From Blastomussa wellsi (taxonomy: Eukaryota > Cnidaria > Anthozoa > Scleractinia > Plerogyridae), in NCBI GenBank assembly GCA_947652115.1, contig OX393562.1:22916923-22980922 (forward strand): DNA of 64,000 nt, given 5' to 3'. The notes under the pieces were generated by a model, which was not told the origin of the DNA, searched no databases, and worked only from the letters and a program-made list of their open reading frames with translations. Of this stretch, positions 1 to 11,300 are shown one piece after another. Position numbers and translations under genes: made by a program. Position 1 is the first letter of the stretch, and the number at the start of each line of letters is the position of its first letter.

Positions 1-850
1 ATTTCAACAGATCTTTTTAAATACTGCGGCGTTAGCTTATTCAAGGTCTTAAACATTAGTTTCGCTTAAGGGAAATTGAGACCGTGACCGGCAGTCTGAT
101 AACGCATGTGTCTAATTGTCGAGAACCTAGAGATGCATGGTATGCACAAGCTCGGAAGATTCGTTCACTTCCAAACCAAAATAATTTTTAGCATCGATTA
201 GCATTCGTAAACAAAAATCTCATACTCTCAATAGGTTTGAATGAGGCTTTCTGCCAGAATTCTGTGAATATTTCTGACTGCCGGGCATTTAGTGACTTTA
301 GTGTATTTGAGTCCGTGCCCGGCAGTTTGCCGCAAATCTTTTAATATGTCAAGAATCTAGCGACTTTATGGTATGCACAAGCTCGGAATATTGGCTCACT
401 TCAAAATCAAAATATTTTTTAGAATCGCATTTCTAAGCAAACATCTCATATTCTCAATAGGTTTGAATAAGGTTTTCTGCCAGAATTCTGTGAATATTTC
501 TGACTGCCGGGCATTTAGTGCATTTGAGACCGTGACCGGCAGTTTGATCACGAATGTTTCCAAGTATGGTATGCACAAGCTCGGAAGATTCGTTCACTTC
601 GAAACCAAAATAAGTTTTAGAATCGCTTGGCATTTCTAAGCAAACATCAGATATTCTCAATAGGTTTGAATAAGACTTTCTGCCAGAATTTGTAAAAATG
701 TCGAGCGGACAGCGATTTTATAGTATGCCCGCGTTCAGCTTTTTCGGCAGATAGTAAACCAACATTGTTTTAGGGCTCGCTCGGTATTTCTAAGAAAACA
801 TGTAAAACCGTCAAGAAGTTTGAAAGAACCGTTCAGTGAAAATTATGTGA
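1..850. repeat. Diverged tandem repeat array, unit about 200-230 bp
   Basis: The motif TATGCACAAGCTCGGA recurs at about 141, 372 and 570. Between copies the blocks 'CTCAATAGGTTTGAAT', 'TTCTGCCAGAATT' and 'CTGACTGCCGGGCATTT' recur in the same order. Spacings are about 231 and 198 bp, so the units are degenerate. The last partial unit fades out near 900. Short open frames here are in different frames in each unit and are not credible genes. Confidence 0.8.
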
Positions 851-1204
851 AAATTTCTGACTGCCGGGCATTTAGTCCATTTAACCGGCTGCCGGGCATA
901 AAGCCACAGCGTCCGGGAAATAGGGCAACATACTGTACGTAATAATTAAATACGAAACAGAATAAATCTACAGAAACAGCTATGTAATTCTGCTGGTGGG
1001 AATGTGATTTGAACACTGGGAAGTGCATGGGATTTGGAGAGAAATCTATAAACACCTATAAAATCGGTCTAAATCAAATGCAAAGCTTTTGGATTTTGGG
1101 GATCAGGAATGTCAACCGTAAACGAACAGAACTAGTACAATGTTAATTGAAATAACTACGTATAAGCAACTACATACAACTCTGTAAATTGAAATTGAAA
1201 ATCA

Positions 1205-1396
1205 GGGGGGGGGGGGGTGTTTGTTTGTTATATGATTTATTTCATGTCGGTTTAGTTGTGTAATTTATATTACTTTTATGCTTTCACGACGGGTCGTTTC
1301 GCCTACAAGTAGATTCGCCTACATCAAGGTCGTTTCTTCTACACGATCTGAGTCAATTCCCCCACACTGAAATCGATTCGCCTACACTGAATACTT
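1205..1396. repeat. Poly-G tract and short 'CGCCTACA' minisatellite
   Basis: A G run sits near 1205-1217. From about 1288 the phrases 'TCGTTTCGCCTACA', 'GATTCGCCTACA' and 'CGTTTCTTCTACA' repeat imperfectly at 20-35 bp spacing. Nothing coding is visible between 850 and 1682. Confidence 0.5.
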
Positions 1397-1682
1397 GTCG
1401 AACAAATGCGTCAATAAAGTTGAAACTTACCAACAGGACAAGTTCATGCAAGTTCATGATACATTTTAAGGAATTTTATTCAAAAGTTTCATTAGATGGA
1501 TACACTGGAACACTTAAATTTGTTGAGGAAGTAGGCGCCAGAGCACGCGAAAGAATAGCGTTACAAAATCCACAAATTTGCGTGACAGGGACATGGAACG
1601 AATGTTCCGACTGGTTGGATTAAACCCGCCATGTTGTATTTAGACCGATGCTAGAGGGAGAGCCACGTTATTCGCTGTAAAA

Positions 1683-4600
1683 ATGTCTGCTATCGAATAC
1701 AACAATCTACTCTTTGAAATAAGTCGTAGACTCGACGAGCTAAACATACTCGATCGGTTACTGTTTATGAGCAGAGGGAATCTGGCGTCTGATAGCGAAG
1801 ACAATATCCGTAATGTACTGTCGTTGTTTGAAGCATTGGAGGAACAGGATAATCTTGGAATTGATCATCTGGAGGAAATGAAAGAGCTGTTAAAAAGTGT
1901 CAGGGAATGGTCTCTATTTGGAAAAGTTAAAAAGTTCGAGAGTAAAAGAAAGGAATATAACAGCCTTCTTGAACAGGTCATTCGTGAACTCGACGAGCTC
2001 GATAATCCGGCACGACTAATCGCGATATGCAGAGGAAAGATATCGGAAGAAAGTGAAGGTCGCATCCAGGATGCTCGCTCACTGTTTAATGAACTTGAAA
2101 ACCAGAACAATTTAGGTACACACCGTCTCGTTATCTTGAAGAGGATTCTGACTGAAATGGAGAAAACTGATCTCGTTAAGACAGTGGAAGAGTTCGAGGA
2201 ACGAAGAAATCAGGAAGATGAGGATGAAAGGAAGGAACAGGAGTATGAAAGAAGGAAAGGTATTTCTTTCTCTTTTTCTTTATAAATAAAGAAATGCATT
2301 CGCAGGAGAATAAAAACTATAGAGGTGGCCAATTGACATTATCAACCCAGTTGATAAAACCAAATTATAATGAATAAAAACTATAGGCTGGGTGTTTCAA
2401 CTCTGATCATGACGTCATGTAATTCTGTCAGACAATTGTCGAAGTTTCGAGACAAAGTTTGTTCAAGTTTTTGGTTGTATAGTAGAGGAGCAAAACACAG
2501 CATGCAACAATTGTTGTTATAATTCTCTTTTAAATCAGCAATCCGAGTTTACCCGGTCTGACTTTTACCGCAGATAATGTATTGAACTCCTGATAAATTA
2601 AAGCGATCATACTTGTGTCATCTGCCAGGACTGAATTAATTTTATTTCTAATCTTGAGGGAGTGGGGATGAGGCGGGGGGGGGGGGGGGTGGGGGGCACT
2701 CTCAGATGATAGGAATTGGGATACTTGTCGTCTTGATTAGGGGTGTTAATTCTGGATTATGGACCAAGGAAATTTTGCACATGAAGACTGAAGATTAATA
2801 ACGTTGCTTTTAAAATCTACATATAGGTGAAAGCCTTGTATTCTTATATTAAGTAACAAGCTTCACCTGGATTGCTGCAGTATCAGACACATTTGTACTT
2901 ATTGAGTACACATTGATTAAGCCTTTGACTTAATTTAACTTTTTATTCTCCAATTTGTAAAAAAAGAAAGACTTCCAATAGAGGACTTTACAGGGAGGCT
3001 CTGCCCAAAAGAGGTTGCTTTGTAAGGCTGGGGGTATATAAAACGGTAGGGATTTCACAAGTTGGAGTGCAAGAAAAGGAAGGAAAACTGTGATTTACTA
3101 GATTGCAAGCAGTCTCTATTTTGCTCCAAAATCCGTAACAAAAGCGAAAATTTGCAAGCGCTATTTTCGAGGGGCGAGCGGCAAATCCGCGAGCCACGAG
3201 TTGTGTGGGCGCCAGATAAAGTTTTGACTCCATCTGGCGCCCACACAACTCGTGGCTCGCGGATTTGCCGCTCGCCCCTCGAAAAGAGCGCTCGCAAATT
3301 TTCGCTTTCGTTACGGATTTTGAAGCAAAATAGAGACTGCTTGCAGTCTGGTGATTTGCTAGTATTTAAAAGGGCTTTTTCCGAGGGAAAACTATTATTT
3401 AGTATTTAAAAGGGCGCTTCAAATACTTTGAGCAGTCAATTCATTTTAGTATTGTAAGAAGTCATTCAAGTAAAAAATTAAGAAAGGAGATGTTAACACC
3501 TTCTGTTATTATATCTAAGGGGTACCACAAAACGAGCACCTTTTATGTCAAAAATGTTTTGAAAATAATGGGCGCTTTAAATTCGACTCAAAATTACAGT
3601 TAATTTTCCAAAAATTTCCAGAGGCGAATGGAAAAGCATTTTCGGTTGACTGTACCGGTAGTCATCGGCTGCTACAACCGATACATTTGAAATTCAAATA
3701 GCGAAGCGAGCCTCGGGAAACATTAGCGCGTTCTGAGAGAAACAGGTCAAAGGGTATTAGGATTGCTATATATCACTATACTGAATTAACTGTACAATAA
3801 AGGCCGTCTTATTTTCCGAACGAGTAGATAATTTTCGTATGACAAGAAAAAAACAAAACAACAACAACAACAACGAGACGTCCCGAAACAAAAGGTTTGA
3901 TGTGCATTACAATGGAATTGAACGTGCGTTATAAATCTTGTTACACTTATTTGCCATCCTCTGTGAAACAACAAGGAAAAAAACAAGAAAACCCACGAGG
4001 GGTTATTTATATTTAGAATTAAACGCTTTCTGGCATATTTAGCTGCTTTCAGTCACCATACTTGTTCGGTTGACGTACGAATGAACTTGGGCTGAATAGA
4101 AAGTGGTGGCTTTTCCAAATTTACGAAAAGAAGGACAACCAAATTTTCGAAATTTTCTTACTGAAATTTCCAGTTCCATTCGGCGTTCTTCCTGGAAGTT
4201 TCGAAACTTCTGGATGAATGGTTCGCATTTCAGAAATTCTACACGTTCCAGATTTTCTGGAAACTATCCCAGGAAATTTCTGTACCATTCACTCTGGTTC
4301 CCAAATTTCTGGAATTTTTGGTTGAATGGAAAGCGACCAAAGGTAATGGCTTGCACCTCAGGGTGGGGCCTCTCTGTATAAAAGTAAAAAGGGCACGAAT
4401 GGGGGACATTTTGTGCGTTTGACTTTTTTTATCTGTTTCAGCACAAGCAGCTGCTTTGGTGACATCTTTTGGAAATAGGTTGATTGGGGGTAAGTTAGTC
4501 TTTGCAGGTTCTAAGATAGCTATTTGACTTCCAGACTATGCTTTGTGCAGGTTATTGTTCATCACAGTGTGTACGCAGGCCTTGTAAACCTGGAACAGGT

Positions 4601-7600
4601 CAGATACACATAGTAGTAGTAGTAGTACTACTACTAGTAGTAGTACCAGTAGTACTACTAGTACTAGTACTAGTACTGGTACTAGTACCAGTACTAGTAC
4701 CAGTACTGGTACTAGTACTGGTACTAGTACCAGTACTAGTACTAGTACCAGTACTGGTACTAGTAGTACTAGTAATAGTACCAGTACTGGTACTAGTACT
4801 AGTACTGGTACTAGTACCAGTACTAGTACTAGTACCAGTACTGGTACTAGTAGTACTAGTACCAGTACTGGTACTAGTACCAGTACTAGTACTAGTACCA
4901 GTACTGGTACTAGTAATAGTACTGGTACTAGTACTAGTACTGGTACTGGTACTGGTACTAGTACCAGTGCTACTACTAGTACTACTACTAGTAGTACTAG
5001 TACTAGTACTACTACTACCACCACTACTGCTGCTGCTGCTGCTGCCACTGCCGCTGCCGCGCCCGCTGCCGCTGCCGCGCCCGCTGCCGCTGCGAGTACG
5101 ACTACGACTACCAGTACTAGTAGTACTAGTAGTACTAGTAAAATAAAAATGCAAAAATGGTTTGCTTCTTGTTTCTGCCACTTTGGCAGTTGCCTGACCC
5201 TGCTTCGCGCTCTGTGAGCGAAAGCAAGCCGGCTCTGTACTAATAACACAAATATGTTAAACGAGCAGCCACATCTCAACAACAGAAACCGGGATAAGCT
5301 CCGGCCTAATGGGCCACTACGCTCGTTTGCAAACTTTACCTTACATCTCAACAACGATACTTGCGACATCTATAATAGGGCAGCACGTTTCACAGCGGTA
5401 ATTTTCCCAAGCAAGAGTGTACTAAAATGACAATATGATTGCCTTGGTAACATTCAAGCCCCTTCATGGCTCGGTCAATATACTCGTTATTTCAACTCGG
5501 ATTGATTCATCATAATGGCCGTGAAAAAAAGTCTAATGTATCAGACCATTAACTCACAGGCTCATTCTGGAAATCTTTATGAGCTAATTCCAATCTATTG
5601 CGCGTACATCATCAAATAAATGTTGGAAGTCTGACCTTTTCCAAGACACAATGATAGACCTGGGATATACTAGTTTTGAGAAACATTGCATCACATGTGA
5701 ACAAGGGTGTTTGCATTAAACCGTGATCTCTATCTGCATTTGATGCCTATCTAGCCCACCACTCCATGATAAAATTCTGTTCTTTGTTTCTCTTCAGTGC
5801 TGAACATCAAGACGGTATTCAAAGTGGTTGCAGGTGGCTTAACAGTAGTCTCCACAATGGCGGTCCTGAATAGTTGGTCCACGTTTGACCAGCTGGTCAC
5901 GGCATTCAATAGCTGTGTGCTCCCTGCACGCACTGGCCTGGTTCAACTAACTGACGGTTGTGTGTGCCTGACAGTGCGGGCTGAAACTCTATCAGCTCTT
6001 ACTGCCTTGTGGAGGTTATACCAGGATGGGACGCTGGAGACGCGTCTATACGACTTCTTTGTCACTGACGAAGTGAGAGAACGTGCCGGTGGAGAAGAAG
6101 TGGAAGTGATTGTGACCATCGAGGAACAAGAATATGAGAAAGCCTGTCTGGAGTTGATCGATGAAGCTCATGGTAATACCGTATATACAGTTTTGTTACC
6201 TCTTACTCAATCAACAAAGCCGTTTGATCATGATTTGCTTGGTTCAAAACATCATTGGGAAGAGGAAGGTTTCTGGAATATACCCATATGCCTTGGTGGA
6301 TCACTTTTACAAATAAACGTGGCAGGCAGAGCCTAGATATACTACCTTAAATTAAGGATAGGTGTGTGCTGCGAAGGTTCTTAAGCCCTGACCCTATTTA
6401 AGGATAAAGAAAACGGAATTTGATACCTACTCGAAAAATGACACCCTACTAGGAAAGGTAGGAATGGGTCAAGCTTAATTCGTGTCTGTAACGTAAATAC
6501 TCAGGATTTTTAAGATTAAATAGACCATTTCTTTTTCGTTTCACTTGCCGTTTACTTACTGCAATTTTAGACGATACAATTTCGATACTCTATCTAAAGA
6601 TCACACCAGGAACAATGCCAAAAGAGGCAACAATGATACCCTATTTAATGATACCCTACCTATGTAGCCCATATATGGAAGTACCTCCCCCCTCCCTCTC
6701 CTGGGATTTATGATAGGTTTTCGCGTTGACTATCGAAGGCGATAAATTTAAATTCCTTTTATTACTATCTTAGGAGCTGCAAGCATTGGTGACGGAGAAA
6801 GAATTCGGAGAAATTCTGATTCAGCTGTGTACTTCAAACCGAAGGAAGAACTGCCGCTGCTAAGGCTCAAACACGCTGAGACCGAATTGCAATTTCTCAA
6901 AGAGAGAATAGCAGTTATAGAGAGAGAAATCGCCACGCAATTGTCTCCAGAGATTCTAGAGTCATGTAGTCCTGAGGAAAAAGATACCCTTTTGAAGCAA
7001 CGCGAAATATGGAAAGGTGAGACACTGATGTTATAACTTTTGTTAGCTCCGCGGGCTTGGAAAAAAATCCACTGCAAAGCAAACTTACCGCGATAAACCA
7101 AAACCAAGGAGAAAAAAACACTAATTTGTTGGATAAATCTTGGATAAATGCCTTAACCATTTATTGGCGAGTTTGATGCATGAAGCGGATCACGGGGGAC
7201 CCAGACAAACTCTTTTTATTCACAAATATACAATGTTATTCGAAAATATGAAAAGATATTTGCTAAATAAACGAAAAAGTATATTGCCTGTTGTCTACTG
7301 TCCTTCCTTTGACTTAAAATGGTGAATTTGAGCTTTTTTAGCAAACTGAGCTATTAGATGTTCCAACTTTGAGCTGTAGAAGTTTCCACCCCTTCTTTGC
7401 AATGAGATGTACAAATTTGCCATTTTATGTCAAAGGAACAATAATAGACAACAGACATACGATATACGTTTTTGATAAAAAAAGTAAATAAACTTAAAAA
7501 GGTTTTGCACCACTGAGTATTTGTTCATATTTTCCTAATTTTATGCAATTCTGCAGACCATTATGTAAATTCCATAAATTCGCTATATAAATATAAATGT

Positions 7601-8268
7601 GTGAACACAAAGAGTCTGCGGAATGAGGGGGTGGATGCTGCCAGGGTTGCTCTTACAAGGTCTAACCTGATTGGGGACCACCCTTCAGGTGAGACAGAAG
7701 AAGAAACAACACAAACAGTGGACCCTAGCCCAAACAATAAGGCTGCAACATAATCCTTGCCACTGAAATTTAGAGGTTATAGGAGCTACGAGGCTACCGT
7801 CTTTTTAAGTCGTGTGCAACACCACGAAGAACCGTTCCAAAAGTGTGAGTTACTCAGCATAGCAAGCTGCAAGTTTTCTACTTTGGAAAACATCCTTCTG
7901 AAACTCATTAATGATTCGTCAAGTTAAAACAACGGAAATCAGTACCTTGATAGTGGTTTGGAAATCTTATCTTAGTTATCGTAGACTTAAACGATTTTTC
8001 TTCTTCTTCGCGAGTGTTTCATCGCATTTCTCAACACCTCCAAGTTCGTCAAAACTACTCCGCTGCGAGTCGTATTTTCAACTCTTCTCGGCGTGAGGAA
8101 ATGTGCTGAAACACTGTCGTATTTGATATACTACTTATATCGATCATCGGACGCTCAACCCTTCCCTTTTCTTTTTAAAGATGTAGTGATTACTTATTCA
8201 TATCCACAGTTGAGGAGTTCTTGGTGAATGCTTTCGGTTTGTTTTGTAAGGTCTTATAAAAATGTTTG

Positions 8269-8303
<35 letters not shown>

Positions 8304-11300
8304 GTTATTGTTATTTTGTGTCGAACAAAGAAAGAAGGGGATAACCGATTTCAAAATAAACCAGCTTTAGCCTTCGCAGCTGGCAGTTTTCCTATTCCGC
8401 ACCTAATTCTTGTGCCATTTTTTAAAGAGAGTTATATAACTTCGGAGGCTTCCAACGTTAAAACGAATAAAGCAAGTAAAGTGATTCACTTTTGTTGATT
8501 TTGTATTTCAAAGCACGTGGAACTGGTGAGATGGACGAAAGAACTGATGAGCCGGTAAAATCTCGACTAAACAAGCCTGAATTAATGGATCCAGGAAAAT
8601 TCGCTTTTGTTCAGAAGTACTTAGAAGATGTTCAAGATACACGCAGTATGACAACAGAAGCAAGTGACAGTGGTTTTTCAACACACACTGCTGCATCCGA
8701 ACTTGGACACAAAGAATTAAGTGGTAAATATAATTATTTCTGTTATATGTGCGTTTGTATGTCATATGAAAGCACGGAATACTGCTGGAGCTCAGTAGCT
8801 TTCTATTATTTTAGACTTTTAGATTTAGGACCAGGCCTTATGCGCCACTTTGGCTCAAGAAGTCAGGTAACAGGTAACAGATTTAGGCCCAGTGGGGGTA
8901 GTCGAAGAAAACATGACGGGGTGGGGGAGGGTACTACGTATTTTTTTGGGGTTCAAAATTTACACGCTCGGTATTTTTTTGGGTCAAGAGATCTGTCACT
9001 TATTTTTTTAGGTCTTAAAAAAATACTCGTATGTTTTTGGGTCTTATCTCCGAGCGGACTTTTCGTTTCGGGTTTTCGTTGCGTTCAGTGGATCAGAAAA
9101 CTATTCATTCGAACTTTTTTTGTATTTTTTTGGGTTGGAAATTATGATGCCAGGTATTTTTTGGGTCTAAAATTGTATGCTTGTGTATTTTTTAGGTCTT
9201 AAAGTGTATTTTTTTGGGTCGTTTCTCCTAGCGGACTTTTCGTTTCGGGTTTTCGTTGCGTTCAGTGGATCAGAAAAATATTCATTCGAACTTTTTTTGT
9301 ATTTTTTTTGGGTTTGCCCCTCCCCCTCCCCCCTGGGGATTTAGGACCGCAGTAAGCAAGTTGATTATCAAATGCTTTTGATGACCCTGTTCGACTTTTA
9401 AAATTTATGGTGCTTGTTCTCCATGCAGAGTCAAATAAACTTCGCTTAAAGGATCTGAGTTTGAAATTCACCAAAGAATTGATTCTAAGACTAAAAGCTG
9501 ATGACGCTACGAAGGAAAAATTTTATCGATTTTTTGGGCTCAAAATGCAAGACCGATACCCGTCAATACAGGATATGCCAAAGTTGTTTCCCGATACTAC
9601 TGTCAGTGTGTTGAAAGAGTGTTTTATGGCACTGCAGTTGTATGATCTTGCTGAACTCCTAGAAAAAGTGAGACCACGTTCACTTCGTCCTGCTCTTTCC
9701 CCTGAACAAGTAGCGGATGATCGCCCAACAAAGTATCACAGTAATGTGGCAGTTCTGGTTGTCAATCTCATCTTCGGAAGGGACAACACTGAAGAAGACG
9801 TGTACGATGGGGAAAAGATTGAATCATTTTTTAAAGAAATAAATTCGCGAAACGAGGTGGCCATAATAACATCAGCCAGTTCACAAGAAATGCGTGAGGT
9901 TTTGAAAGAGATGAAACAGAAGCAACAGCAGGTGCAATATGTAAAGAGGGAGGAGGAGAGGCTTAGGCATAAATTGGATATCGAGCTACCTCAAAGTAGG
10001 GCGTTTTTGGAAATGGGAGAGCAGAGTGAGATTGAGAAGTATGAGATAAGGTTTAGAAATGAACTGGATATGTGTATGGAAAAACTTGCAAAACTGAGAG
10101 AGCAGATAAAAAGCTATATCAAAACTACGAAGGAGCTAATGAAGGGGACTGAAAAAGCTGTGTCAACGGTTATGGACAAATGGATTCAAAGTAAAGGTTG
10201 GTTTAATTCTAAAGCGGGAGAAAAAAATAATCATTTTTTTTTGTTTTCACACTATTCCCCCCTTCCTTCTAACCTGCGATCGGGCGTTAACATAAAGGAC
10301 GCCTGATCGCAGGTTACCGTCCTTCAACATAAGGACCAGTCAACTGCCCTTTGGACAGCCGTCCCATCACCTCTAATTTTTTCGCGCTTTTTATGAGATG
10401 GCGCCATTTTCACACGTTATGCTCTTGAAACTTAGAGCGTGCATCGGCATAGTTGTCCGCGCAGGGCTTTCGACCAGAAGGCGAAAGCCCGACTCTCGAG
10501 GAGGCAATCATTGAATGTTGCGCGTATATACTTACAGTCCAAAATGACAAAAGAAATTCGGTGGAAAGGAAAGAAAATCTGTTTTTTTTTGTTGCTTGAA
10601 GTACCTAAATAGGGGGTTCCGGAGACTGGGAACGAATTAAGCGATGATGACGTAGTTAGTGGTCCCAGCGTGTTGTTTACACATAGTTTTCTGTTGCTTT
10701 TGAGTGAACTTCTTCCAGTCAGAGGACTATAGCTTGTATTTTCATGGGCTAAATTTTAAATTTTAACAGTAGCGATGAAATGCCTTCCTCGACATCCATT
10801 TCGAGCGATGAACAACCTCAAGAAGCGATTCTTCGCTGGAAATTTAGATAGTTGGACATATCCAACAGTCTTATGTGCGTTATGCGGACGAGCCGATCGC
10901 TCGTGACCATTGTTCATTTGCCGTCGATCTGTTTATTAATTCGGTCTTGCGACCTATTGTACTTCACATTAGTGTCTAAAGGGCGCTATATACTGTATTA
11001 TTTGGAGGCTTTTTTTCTCAAACTGAAGCCATAACATCGTAGCCGCCATGCAGATGTATGGAGGTCAGACGTCTGAACGGTTTTTCCATTAGTAGTTTGA
11101 CACCTCTGTGATGTTCAATATGTTTCGTACGCTCGGTTTATTTTGGCTCATTTATATTTGCAAGATATGGTTAAGTTCTCATAACTTCGCTATCGAAGGG
11201 GAGGGTACGACTTTCCGTGAAAATGTTGATAGCTTGCATTTGCTGTTTGTGACGCCGGGCCGGCTGTTAATAAATTGATGCCGTTGCAAGATGTGGTTTA

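Noticed and set aside
3055..3409. Mirror-image frames of 80-115 aa on opposite strands
   Set aside because: Both are translations of the arms of one foldback element.
4536..5369. Long open frames on both strands (Val/Leu-rich 277 aa, Ser/Thr-rich 193 aa)
   Set aside because: They are produced by the triplet repeat array, which stays open in several frames on both strands; composition is pure low complexity.
5797..6336. 179-aa frame as an independent gene
   Set aside because: It lacks an ATG, starts directly at a splice acceptor and has a donor at 6173; it is exon 2 of the DED gene.
8492..9202. 236-aa continuous frame
   Set aside because: Only the part 8514-8723 is coding (exon 4 of the DED gene, with a GT donor and matching phase); the rest is read-through into a T-rich tandem repeat.
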